Positions 25,668 to 33,236 of a DNA stretch of 44,661 nt are shown here, in pieces; position 1 is the stretch's first letter, and every line of letters begins with the position of its first letter. The position numbers and the translations under genes were made by a program. The DNA lies in NCBI GenBank assembly GCA_945877115.1, contig CAMCQR010000008.1, forward strand, positions 1 to 44,661. The letters are read 5' to 3'. The notes beneath the pieces are model-generated. The model did no database searches and had not been told where the DNA came from. It saw only the letters and a list, made by a program, of their open reading frames with translations. This DNA is from Synechococcus sp. UW140 (GTDB lineage Bacteria; Cyanobacteriota; Cyanobacteriia; PCC-6307; Cyanobiaceae).

Positions 25668-26339
25668 CTAGAGAAGATAAATAATCCCGAATAGAACAAC
25701 CCAGATGCCATCAACAAAATGCCAGTACAACTCAGCAGCTTCGAGGCCGAAATGGGATTCACTGTTGATCGAACCACCAGCCCTGGCCTGCCACCAGACA
25801 ATCAAAATCATCATGACCCCAAGGGTCACATGCAGGCCGTGAAATCCAGTTAATACATAGAAGGTACTGGCAAAGAGATTGGATGTGAGTCCAAAGGGCA
25901 ACTTGAAGTATTCCAGCATCTGGCTCGCCAAAAATGCTGCCCCCAGAGCGGCGGTGATCAATAACCACAGGCGGCAGCCAAAACCTTCGCCCTGGCGCAG
26001 TTGGCTGGCCGCCCGGTGGAAGGTGAAGCTACTGATGACTAACAGGGCCGTGTTGATGGTGGGCAACAAGAGCTCGAGGTCATAAACACCGCCGGAGGGC
26101 AGGGGATTGACGGCCCGAAAGGTGAGATAGGCAGCAAACAACCCGGCAAAGGTCATGCCGTCGCCGACGAGAAATAGAACCAAACCGAACATCCGGAAAT
26201 CGCCGTGATGCTCTTCGTGATCACCCGATAGATGATGGTCGCTGGAGGGGTGCAGCTCGGGGGTGGAGTCGGTCGCCGAGGTTGTGGCCGGGGCTGTCGA
26301 TGCGGTGGTGCTGCTAGAAGCAGAAGAAAGACTGGTCAT
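25668..26339 (-). CDS. ctaE: Cytochrome c oxidase subunit III
   Basis: A 223-residue membrane protein. After a polar, His-rich lead of ~45 residues come five hydrophobic segments: FGLVLFLVGDGMTFAGLFAAYL, LLLPTINTALLVISSFTFH, LWLLITAALGAAFLASQMLEY, a span with FYVLTGFHGLHVTLGVMMILIVW, and VDGIWVVLFGIIYLL. The phrase LTGFHGLHV and the ending W-x-V-D-x-x-W-x-x-x-F are family hallmarks. Subunit III stabilises proton uptake in the oxidase. The ATG at 26339 overlaps the ctaD stop (ATGA). It is the last gene of ctaC-ctaD-ctaE. Confidence 0.95.
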   Translation of the reverse strand: MTSLSSASSSTTASTAPATTSATDSTPELHPSSDHHLSGDHEEHHGDFRMFGLVLFLVGDGMTFAGLFAAYLTFRAVNPLPSGGVYDLELLLPTINTALLVISSFTFHRAASQLRQGEGFGCRLWLLITAALGAAFLASQMLEYFKLPFGLTSNLFASTFYVLTGFHGLHVTLGVMMILIVWWQARAGGSINSESHFGLEAAELYWHFVDGIWVVLFGIIYLL

Positions 26340-27952
26340 GGGTTTGTCTCCACAAGTCCATAGCCGTAGGGATGTTCCACATGGGGGGCCTGTCCTTTCC
26401 AATTCTCTACCGGCGGCGGTGAGCTGGTGAGCCACTCCGGCGTCAAAGCACGCCAAGGATTGTCACCAGCCACCCGGCCATGCCAGGCGCTGTGGAAGAC
26501 GTTGATGAGAAACGGCAAGGTGCTGAGTGCCATCAGCAGGGCCCCCACACTGCTGATTTGGTTCATCAGGGTGAACTGCGGGTCATACTCGGAAACGCGA
26601 CGGGGCATGCCATTCATACCCAACCAATGCTGGGGCCCAAAGCAAAGATTGAAGCCGACAAATGTGAACACAAAGTGGATTATGCCCAAAGGTTCGTTCA
26701 GCATCCGACCCGTTATTTTGGGATACCAGTGGTAGATTGAGCTGAAGATGATGAAGACAGTTCCACCGTAAACAATGTAATGGAAATGGGCAACGACAAA
26801 ATAGGTGTCATGCACATGAATATCGAATGGCACCTGGGCTAGTGCCACACCGGTGATGCCACCGAGAACAAAGTTAACGATGAAAGCACAGGCAAACAGC
26901 ATGGAGCTGTTCAGGGCAATCTTGCCCCCCCAGAGGGTGGCCAACCAATTAAAAAATTTGATACCGGTGGGAACGGCAATGAAGGAAGTGGCGATCGTGA
27001 AAAAGAGGCGCATCCAGGGCGGCGTGCCACTGGTGAACATGTGATGGGCCCAGACAATAAGACCCAGAAACACAATGGCCAAGATCGAATACACCATGGT
27101 GGTGTAGCCAAACAAGGGCTTGCGGGCATGGACTGGCAGAATCTCACTCACCAAGCCAAAGGCTGGCAGAACCATGATATAGACAGCCGGATGGGAGTAA
27201 AACCAGAAAAGGTGTTGATAAACGACCGCATTACCGCCGATGGCCGGATTAAAAAATCCCGTATGGGCCACAATATCGAAGGCCAACATCACCAGGGTTC
27301 CGGCCAGAACGGGGGTGGAAAGCACCACCAAAATACTGGTACCCAACATGGCCCAGCAATACATCGGTAATTGCATCATCTTCAAACCGGGCCGCCGCAA
27401 TTTCAAGATCGTCACAATGAAATTGATGCCCCCCAGGATCGAACTGCCGCCCAATAGCAAGACACTGAAGATCCAGATCAACTGACCTAATGCCGGTGTC
27501 CTCAGGCTTAGGGGGGGATAGGCGGTCCAACCGGACTGGGAAGCCCCACCGATGAAAAAGCTGGCGATCAAGAGAAGCCCAGCGGGGGGAATCATCCAGA
27601 ACGCGACGGCATTGAGCCGGGGGAACGCCATGTCTCGGGCGCCGACATAAAAAGGAATCAGATAATTACCAAAGGCACCATTGACCACGGGGACGATCCA
27701 GAGAAAAATCATGATCGTGCCATGCATCGTCAAGACTTCGTTATAGACTTCACGGCTCAAATAATCGGAAATGGGGGTGGCCAATTCCGTGCGGATCATG
27801 CCCGCCAAGGCCCCACCGACCAAATAGAACAAAAATCCAGTAACCAGATACTGAATTCCGACGACCTTGTGATCGAGGCTGAAACTCAGATAACGCAGCC
27901 AACTGCCATGGTTGGGAATCAGGGAAACGGGCAGTTCTGAAGTGGATTCCAT
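26336..27952 (-). CDS. ctaD: Cytochrome c oxidase subunit I (A2-type)
   Basis: A 538-residue protein with about 12 membrane helices. The heme-copper centre is clear: FYSHPAVY (His and Tyr of the CuB site), AHHMFTSG (two CuB His), and FVVAHFHYIVYGG (heme a3 and heme a ligands). A Tyr-Ser pair stands in place of the Glu of GHPEVY at the end of the D channel, which defines the A2 subfamily of heme-copper oxidases and is usual in cyanobacterial CtaD. It reduces oxygen in respiration and takes electrons from soluble cytochrome c6 or plastocyanin. It begins 18 bases after ctaC and overlaps ctaE by four. Confidence 0.97.
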   Translation of the reverse strand: MESTSELPVSLIPNHGSWLRYLSFSLDHKVVGIQYLVTGFLFYLVGGALAGMIRTELATPISDYLSREVYNEVLTMHGTIMIFLWIVPVVNGAFGNYLIPFYVGARDMAFPRLNAVAFWMIPPAGLLLIASFFIGGASQSGWTAYPPLSLRTPALGQLIWIFSVLLLGGSSILGGINFIVTILKLRRPGLKMMQLPMYCWAMLGTSILVVLSTPVLAGTLVMLAFDIVAHTGFFNPAIGGNAVVYQHLFWFYSHPAVYIMVLPAFGLVSEILPVHARKPLFGYTTMVYSILAIVFLGLIVWAHHMFTSGTPPWMRLFFTIATSFIAVPTGIKFFNWLATLWGGKIALNSSMLFACAFIVNFVLGGITGVALAQVPFDIHVHDTYFVVAHFHYIVYGGTVFIIFSSIYHWYPKITGRMLNEPLGIIHFVFTFVGFNLCFGPQHWLGMNGMPRRVSEYDPQFTLMNQISSVGALLMALSTLPFLINVFHSAWHGRVAGDNPWRALTPEWLTSSPPPVENWKGQAPHVEHPYGYGLVETNP

Positions 27953-27970
27953 GGCCGAATGGTTGGTGGT

Positions 27971-28801
27971 TTAGGCGACAGGGGGGGTGTTTTTCGTGAG
28001 CCACTGATCAAAGGCCCCGCGGTCGTGGACCACCACGGAAGTGCGCATCCCCCCGTGATACGGACCGCAGAGCTCGGCGCAGATAATCGGATAGGTGCCA
28101 GGCCGATTGGCGGTGAAGGTAAGAACCGTAGGCTGTCCGGGAATGATGTCCTGCTTAATGCGGAACTGGGGCACCCAAAAGGCATGGATGACATCGTTGG
28201 CCTTCATCCGTAACTCCACCCGCTCGCCTTCGGGGACATGGAGTTCACCTGTGGTGATATTGCCCTCGGGATAGTGAAAAATGAAGGCGAACTGGAGGGC
28301 GGTGACATCCACCGTCAAATCAGCAGTTTCGCCGGAGATCGTGCTGATGCCACCCCAGACGCGATCGTCGGAGCCCGGATCGCTCGCGGGCATAGCATGC
28401 ATAACACTGTGGTCAGCTAGGGGTGCCATGCCTCCCATCCGCTCATAGATGTTGTAGCTATAAAGGCCCACAAACAGGACCACCACGGCGGGAATGGCGG
28501 TCCAGACAATTTCTAAGGGCAGATTGCCTTCGATTGCCGCTCCATCGCCAAAATCCTCGGGTTGGCGGCGAAAACGCACCAAGCTGTAGACCAACAATCC
28601 GCAGATTCCCAGGAACAGCATCGTGCCGATGCTGAACAGAACCCGAAACAGTTCGTCATAAACGGGGGCATTGATACTGGCTTGTACCGGCAACATGTCG
28701 ACCCTTTGGCCCACCGCCAGACCCACCAAGATGAGCCCAACGGAGACCAAAACGGTGATCACCGAGGCGCGCAAGGTCAAGATTGTAAGCCAATCCAGCA
28801 C
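27971..28801 (-). CDS. ctaC: Cytochrome c oxidase subunit II
   Basis: A 276-residue protein with a GTG start; an in-frame TAA precedes it directly, so no longer form is possible. Two membrane helices are visible: residues 11-31 and about 55-75. The CuA domain follows with VIHAFWVPQF, then CAELCGPYHGGM, which carries both bridging Cys, the His and the Met ligands. It accepts electrons from a soluble donor and passes them to subunit I. It leads the ctaC-ctaD-ctaE operon. No ctaA or ctaB is in the window. A small membrane peptide may be encoded 87 bases upstream on the same strand. Confidence 0.96.
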   Translation of the reverse strand: MLDWLTILTLRASVITVLVSVGLILVGLAVGQRVDMLPVQASINAPVYDELFRVLFSIGTMLFLGICGLLVYSLVRFRRQPEDFGDGAAIEGNLPLEIVWTAIPAVVVLFVGLYSYNIYERMGGMAPLADHSVMHAMPASDPGSDDRVWGGISTISGETADLTVDVTALQFAFIFHYPEGNITTGELHVPEGERVELRMKANDVIHAFWVPQFRIKQDIIPGQPTVLTFTANRPGTYPIICAELCGPYHGGMRTSVVVHDRGAFDQWLTKNTPPVA

Positions 28802-28888
28802 TTACCCTATGCAGAAGGGAACCCGACCGCTGGGCTGGGCGCAAATTATGTGGGAAAGCAGATCGGAAGGGAGTCCTCCAAGGCCAAC

Positions 28889-28984
28889 TCAGCCGCCTGC
28901 GGCAAAGGTGAATAACAGGACGACCGAGAGGACCATGCCCGGCAAGAGCAAAAGCACCAACTGGCCCAAGTCGTGAAGAGTCAT
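28889..28984 (-). CDS. Possible 31-aa membrane peptide upstream of ctaC
   Basis: A short frame from the ATG at 28984: MTLHDLGQLV, then a hydrophobic helix (about residues 9-27) and the end TFAAGG. It looks like a single-span subunit of the kind found in photosynthetic and respiratory complexes, but it matches none that I know (PsbM, PsbT, PetL, PetN, PsaI, PsaM compared from memory). It sits between the ctaC start and a divergent gene, on the ctaC strand. Its length alone would allow chance, so it is a candidate only. Confidence 0.35.
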   Translation of the reverse strand: MTLHDLGQLVLLLLPGMVLSVVLLFTFAAGG

Positions 28985-29105
28985 GGCCGGAGGGCAGGGG
29001 ACACCAAGAGTAATCAAAGCGCCGTCCTGAGAATAGATGTTGATTTCTTGGCCCAAGGGGACCGAACCTTCCTTAGCTGGGGGGGTTCCCCAGCCGATCT
29101 CCGCC

Positions 29106-29369
29106 ATGGAGCGCCCGCAGCCCTACCAGTTCCGTTGCACCCTCACCTTTGGGGACATCTACGCCCAGATCATCGTCTGGCTGCTGGTGATTTTCGTCAG
29201 CCTGGCGGCCGGTCTGGCCCTGATGGGGGCCAACAACCCCATTTTTGCCCTGGTGGTGGTGGGCATGATTTTCGTGTTGTCGCTGCCCTTCCTGCTCTTC
29301 GCCTTCATCACCACCCTGCTCAACCACATCGCCCTGGACCCCGCCCCCAACCAGGAACAGCCCTCCTGA
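29106..29369 (+). CDS. Small two-span membrane protein
   Basis: An 87-residue protein starting at the ATG at 29106. A polar lead (MERPQPYQFRCTLTFGD) precedes two adjacent hydrophobic segments, IIVWLLVIFVSLAAGLALM (about residues 21-39) and FALVVVGMIFVLSLPFLLF (about 46-64), and a short polar tail. I think similar proteins occur in marine picocyanobacteria, but I cannot name a family. It diverges from the ctaC side and is followed by a near-palindromic hairpin 75 bases after the stop. It is GC-rich like real genes here. Confidence 0.65.
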   Translation: MERPQPYQFRCTLTFGDIYAQIIVWLLVIFVSLAAGLALMGANNPIFALVVVGMIFVLSLPFLLFAFITTLLNHIALDPAPNQEQPS

Positions 29370-29834
29370 GGTCTGGCCTCTCCCCTCGGCCTTGGGACGC
29401 GCCGACCTTTTCGCTGCAGAAGGGTCCATGCCATGGCTTCTCTCGGCACGCTACCGGTAACGTGCCGTTGGGGTTGGGTCAAGGAATGACCCCTAAGAGA
29501 ACCAGAAACAAACGCCAAAGGCCAAGCTTTCGATTGCCAACCAGGGGATCAGACCGGACACGCCCAATCCCTTGCTGCCCCCTTAGGCAGCAGGCGAACA
29601 GAGATCCTGACGACATCGGAGATGCCTATTAGCAAGGGATTCTCCCCGCAGCCGCGAGGCCATTTTTAGCCCTGCACCCTTGGGCGCAAAGTCCAATCCC
29701 TGATTGGGCAACAACGCTTACCGTAAAAAATCCTCACCGGGGCTACCCCCCTAAAAAGGGGGGTGTTTGCGGCCAGCCTGTTTTCGAGAGGTTTTTTGTG
29801 GCAAAAGTGTCAAGGTTGGCCAATTTTCCTCCCC
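29370..29834 (+). other. 465-bp gene-free stretch with several inverted repeats
   Basis: No convincing open frame is present. Four structures are visible. The near-palindrome 29444-29467 (7-bp stem, then inner TACC/GGTA) is a likely terminator of the preceding gene. An 11-bp perfect pair joins 29566-29576 with 29631-29641, and a 7-bp hairpin spans 29573-29579 with 29586-29592. These two share bases 29573-29576, so they exclude each other. Further on come CCAATC/GATTGG at 29693-29707 and ACCCCCC/GGGGGGT at 29745-29764. This could be a small RNA or a leader controlling the next gene. I recognise no known RNA family. Confidence 0.5.
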
Positions 29835-30116
29835 ATGGGCCGCTTGTTTGCCGAAAGTTTTGCAAAGAATTTGAGCTGCGTCGGTACGCTTGGCCTTGGT
29901 GCAAGCGCCCTCTTGGCCGTTGTCGCCCTGAGCCCATTAGCAGCCTTGGCCTTGCCAGTAGGCCCATTGAATAAGGCGAATGATGATTCAGCGCCTCAAC
30001 TTTCCTATCAAGAATCACGCATTGGTGTCAGCTACAAATACAAATCCATCAAAACCACTTCCTTTAGTGATTCTGGTGTCTTGGAGCGGCCTGCCTTGAC
30101 CGTGCCGGTTCAGTAA
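29835..30116 (+). CDS. Small exported protein of unknown function
   Basis: A 93-residue protein from the ATG at 29835; the frame is open upstream to 29763 but without a signal-like start. It has a long signal peptide (hydrophobic core LGLGASALLAVVALSPLAALA, about residues 19-39, with cleavage after ALA). The mature ~54 residues are polar and contain SYQESRIGVSYKYKSIK, with no cysteine. I recognise no family. The long upstream stretch with competing hairpins suggests regulated expression. It lies 63 bases before the dehydrogenase gene on the same strand. Confidence 0.55.
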   Translation: MGRLFAESFAKNLSCVGTLGLGASALLAVVALSPLAALALPVGPLNKANDDSAPQLSYQESRIGVSYKYKSIKTTSFSDSGVLERPALTVPVQ

Positions 30117-30179
30117 CTCCACGATCACCGCACCGCCAGCGACGGGGCCCAGGATGGGGGCCAGCCCCGACACCCCTCC

Positions 30180-31199
30180 ATGCGCGCCATCGTCGCCACC
30201 CGCGCCCTGCCCAGCAGCGACCCCCTTGCCTTTGAACCACGGGAGCTGCCCGATCCCAGCCCAGGCGACCAGGACCTGCTGATCCGCGTTGAGGCAGTGG
30301 CGGTGAACCCGGTGGACGCCAAGGTGCGGGCCTCCCTGCCCCATGAGCCAGGTACCCCCAGGATTCTGGGCTGGGATGGGGCCGGGGTGGTGGAGGCGGT
30401 GGGTGGGGCGGTCCGTGATTTTTCCCCGGGTGACGCGGTCTTTTTTGCCGGTGACATCACCCGTCCCGGCTGTTACGCCGAAAAGGTGCTGGTGGATGGA
30501 CGTCTGTGTGGCCCCAAACCCGCCATTCTTTCATTTGCTGAAGCGGCCGCCCTGCCCCTCACGTCCCTCACCGCCTGGGAGGCCCTGTTTGAGCGCATCG
30601 GCCTTGACAGCGAAGGCGCGGATGCCGGTCGCAGTCTGTTGATTCTCGGTGGTGCCGGCGGCGTCGGCTCGATTGCCATCCAGCTGGCCCGCCGCGCCGG
30701 CCTGGAGGTTATCGCCACGGCCTCGCGGCCGGAGAGCCGGGCCTGGTGCCTTGACCTGGGCGCCAGCCACGTGGTCGACCACCACCAACCCCTGGCGCCC
30801 CAATTGGCGGCCCTGGGCTACGGCGAAGTGGACGCCATCGCCAATTTCAGCGACACCGACGCCTACTGGAACGTGATGGCGGAGTTGATCAAACCCCAGG
30901 GGGCGATCGTATGCATCGTGGGCAACCGCAGCCCCCTCGATCTCAACGTGCTCAAGAGCAAAAGTGTGCGCTTGGCCTGGGAGTTCATGTTCACCCGACC
31001 CCAATACCGCACCGCCGACATGGCCCAGCAAGGGGTAATCCTGGGCATCATCAGCAAGTTGGTGGACAGTGGCGGCCTGCGCAGCACCTGCCACGACCGC
31101 CTCAGCCCCATCAACGCCGACACCCTTGGCCAGGCCCATGGCCGGCTGGAAAGCGGCCAGGCTATCGGCAAGCTGGTGCTGGTGGGGTGGCTTGCATGA
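30180..31199 (+). CDS. Medium-chain dehydrogenase, quinone-oxidoreductase-like
   Basis: A 339-residue protein of the zinc-type alcohol dehydrogenase superfamily. The GroES-like half has VNPVDAKVRA and GWDGAGVVEAVG. The Rossmann half has LLILGGAGGVGSIAIQLAR (about residues 150-168), the NADPH loop AxGGVGxxAxQxA. The Cys and His zinc ligands of alcohol dehydrogenases are absent, as in quinone reductases. It resembles family TIGR02817. It probably reduces an enone or quinone with NADPH in the cytoplasm. It is followed by a 250-base AT-rich gap. Confidence 0.9.
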   Translation: MRAIVATRALPSSDPLAFEPRELPDPSPGDQDLLIRVEAVAVNPVDAKVRASLPHEPGTPRILGWDGAGVVEAVGGAVRDFSPGDAVFFAGDITRPGCYAEKVLVDGRLCGPKPAILSFAEAAALPLTSLTAWEALFERIGLDSEGADAGRSLLILGGAGGVGSIAIQLARRAGLEVIATASRPESRAWCLDLGASHVVDHHQPLAPQLAALGYGEVDAIANFSDTDAYWNVMAELIKPQGAIVCIVGNRSPLDLNVLKSKSVRLAWEFMFTRPQYRTADMAQQGVILGIISKLVDSGGLRSTCHDRLSPINADTLGQAHGRLESGQAIGKLVLVGWLA

Positions 31200-31450
31200 G
31201 TAAAAATACAACCATTGCCGATTCCATCACCTAATAATTCTGCCGACATATGGCAATTAAAAGAATGCGTTAATAATTCTTAGTTTTGCTGTAAATAACT
31301 GCAATGAAAGGGTTTTAACTGAGAAAGGAAATCCCCAAATGCTTCCGGAGGCCGCTCCAAGGTCGGGTGCAACATGAAATGAATAGGATTAAAAGAGACC
31401 CACCCATCCGAGGCTTAATGGACATTCGTGTCAGTCAATTTGTCGCCATC

Positions 31451-31792
31451 ATGAAAAACTCAACGGTGAAGCTATTAACAGGTTTGCTATGCGTGGCTGC
31501 CTGGATGCTGATGCCATTACCTGCGATGGCCATGGCCAACAATCATGCAATGAACCCCCAGGTCATCGCAACCATGGGCCAGAAAATGGATGCGAAAACC
31601 AAGGAGGCAGAGGGCAAAGCACAATCGGCCTACGGTGAAATAACCGGCAAGCCTGGCGAGCAAATCAAAGGCAAAGTCAAGCAGGTTCAGGGGTCGGCCA
31701 TGGGAGCCAAGGAAGACATCAAGAAAGGGACCAAATCCATGGCCAATAAAGTATCTGATGCCGCCGGAAATCTGGCCGACAAACTTAGCTGA
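31451..31792 (+). CDS. Exported CsbD-like protein
   Basis: A 113-residue protein from the ATG at 31451. A signal peptide is clear (MKNSTVKLLTGLLCVAAWML, then PLPAMA as the likely cleavage site). The mature part has KEAEGKAQSAYGEITGKPGEQIKGKVKQVQG, the CsbD repeat of Lys, Gly and amphipathic helix, given here in short form. CsbD proteins are small stress-response proteins of unknown action and are normally cytoplasmic, so an exported form is notable. The frame opens at 31367, but the upstream codons precede the signal peptide. A 48-aa lmo0937-type membrane protein follows after 95 bases, a pairing also seen elsewhere as stress-induced genes. Confidence 0.82.
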   Translation: MKNSTVKLLTGLLCVAAWMLMPLPAMAMANNHAMNPQVIATMGQKMDAKTKEAEGKAQSAYGEITGKPGEQIKGKVKQVQGSAMGAKEDIKKGTKSMANKVSDAAGNLADKLS

Positions 31793-31887
31793 GCTTCTGT
31801 ATCAGGGTCCTGAGGTGGGCCCTCGAAGTCACCTTCGGCGCAAAGCAACGTCGTTGATTGGCCTTAATCACCATTCCGGTAAAAATC

Positions 31888-32034
31888 ATGCTTGAATCCC
31901 TTGCCATTGTCCTAGTCGTTCTCTGGGTTCTTGGGTTGGTCACCTCCTACACAATGGGAGGACTGATTCATATCCTGCTGGTTATTGCTGTCATTTCTAT
32001 CTTACTAAGATTGATTAGTGGTCGGCGGGTCTAA
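31888..32034 (+). CDS. lmo0937-type small membrane protein (48 aa)
   Basis: A 48-residue protein with two hydrophobic spans: LESLAIVLVVLWVLGLV (residues 2-18) and HILLVIAVISILLRLI (about 28-43), separated by TSYTMGGLI. It ends SGRRV. The phrase W-x-L-G-L-V-T-S-Y-T-x-G-G matches the lmo0937 family (DUF5670) as I recall it. These tiny proteins are widespread stress-linked membrane proteins. The 3' end overlaps mtnA on the other strand by 20 bases. It probably shares a transcript with the CsbD-like gene. Confidence 0.82.
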   Translation: MLESLAIVLVVLWVLGLVTSYTMGGLIHILLVIAVISILLRLISGRRV

Positions 32035-33151
32035 GGTCCTCAAACAACCCCTTTAGTCCAGCTTCACTCGCCGCTGAGGCCCCCCGCTCTGTGATCAGGG
32101 CTGTGACCAGCCGGGCCGGGGTGACATCAAAGGCGGGGTTGAAGCCGGCGCTGCCATCGGGGCTCAACTGCACACTGGCCAGGCCGCCCGCAGCGAGGTC
32201 GTTAGCTTCGCCGTCGCGGCGACCTTGGATATGGGTCACCTCCCTTTCGGAGCGGGCCTCGATCGGGATTTCGGCCACGCCATCATCCAGGTTCCAGTCG
32301 ATGGTTGAACTGGGCAGGGCCACATAGAAGGGCACGCCATTGTCGTGGGCGGCCAAGGCCTTGAGATAGGTGCCGATCTTGTTGCAGACATCGCCGCTGC
32401 GGGTGGTGCGGTCGGTGCCGACGATCACCGCATCCACCTCGCCGTGTTGCATCAGGTGGCCGCCGGCGTTATCGACGATGACGGTGTGGGGAACGCCCTC
32501 CCGACCCAATTCAAAGGCGGTGAGGCTGGCCCCCTGGTTGCGGGGTCGGGTCTCATCCACCCAGACATGGATGGCCATGCCGGAGCGGTGCGCCTTGTAG
32601 ATCGGCGCCAGGGCCGTACCCCAGTCCACCGTCGCCAACCAGCCGGCATTGCAGTGGGTCAACACATTCAAGGGGCGATTCTGCCGCTGGGCCGGCCGCG
32701 CCGCCGCCAGCTCCTGGAACAGGCGCAGACCGTGGTCGCCGATGGCCTCGCACATGGCCACGTCCTCCTCGGCGATGGCACCAGCTTCCACCTGGGCAGC
32801 CTCGGCCCGTTCCGCCTGCGGCAGGGGGGCCACCCGCTCCCGCACCCGATCCAGGGCCCAGCGCAGATTCACGGCCGTGGGCCGGGTGGCATTGAGTCGC
32901 TCGAAGGCCGCCGCCAGGGCCGCATCGGCTGAGTCCTGCTGCAGGGCCAACATCAAGCCGTAGGCCCCCGCCACGCCGATCAACGGCGCCCCCCGCACCA
33001 CCATCGTGCTGATCGCCTCGGCCGCCTGCTCCATGGTGGCCAGGGATCGGGTTTCAAAGCGATGGGGTAAGAGGGTTTGGTCAATGACTCCGACCGACCG
33101 CCCCCCGTCCTCCAGCCAGATCGTCCGCCAGGCCTTGCCGTCAATGTTCAT
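32015..33151 (-). CDS. mtnA: Methylthioribose-1-phosphate isomerase
   Basis: A 378-residue protein from the ATG at 33151, the start of the recognisable MtnA sequence (MNIDGKAWRTIWLED). The frame is open further upstream, but that part is antisense to the amine oxidase gene. Key motifs are VVRGAPLIGVAGAYG (substrate loop), THCNAGWLATVDWGTALAP (catalytic Cys), VDETRPRNQGA and VGTDRTTRSGD (catalytic Asp). It converts methylthioribose-1-phosphate to the ribulose form in methionine salvage after polyamine synthesis. It diverges from an amine oxidase gene with 85 bases between their starts. Its 3' end overlaps the lmo0937-type gene. Confidence 0.95.
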   Translation of the reverse strand: MNIDGKAWRTIWLEDGGRSVGVIDQTLLPHRFETRSLATMEQAAEAISTMVVRGAPLIGVAGAYGLMLALQQDSADAALAAAFERLNATRPTAVNLRWALDRVRERVAPLPQAERAEAAQVEAGAIAEEDVAMCEAIGDHGLRLFQELAAARPAQRQNRPLNVLTHCNAGWLATVDWGTALAPIYKAHRSGMAIHVWVDETRPRNQGASLTAFELGREGVPHTVIVDNAGGHLMQHGEVDAVIVGTDRTTRSGDVCNKIGTYLKALAAHDNGVPFYVALPSSTIDWNLDDGVAEIPIEARSEREVTHIQGRRDGEANDLAAGGLASVQLSPDGSAGFNPAFDVTPARLVTALITERGASAASEAGLKGLFEDLRPADH

Positions 33152-33236
33152 GGTCGCGGGCGGGCGCCCAAAGGGAAACTCTGGCCTGAAGAGTATCCGC
33201 CCCAAGATGGCCTTGGCTCCTCGTACCCCAAAGCCC

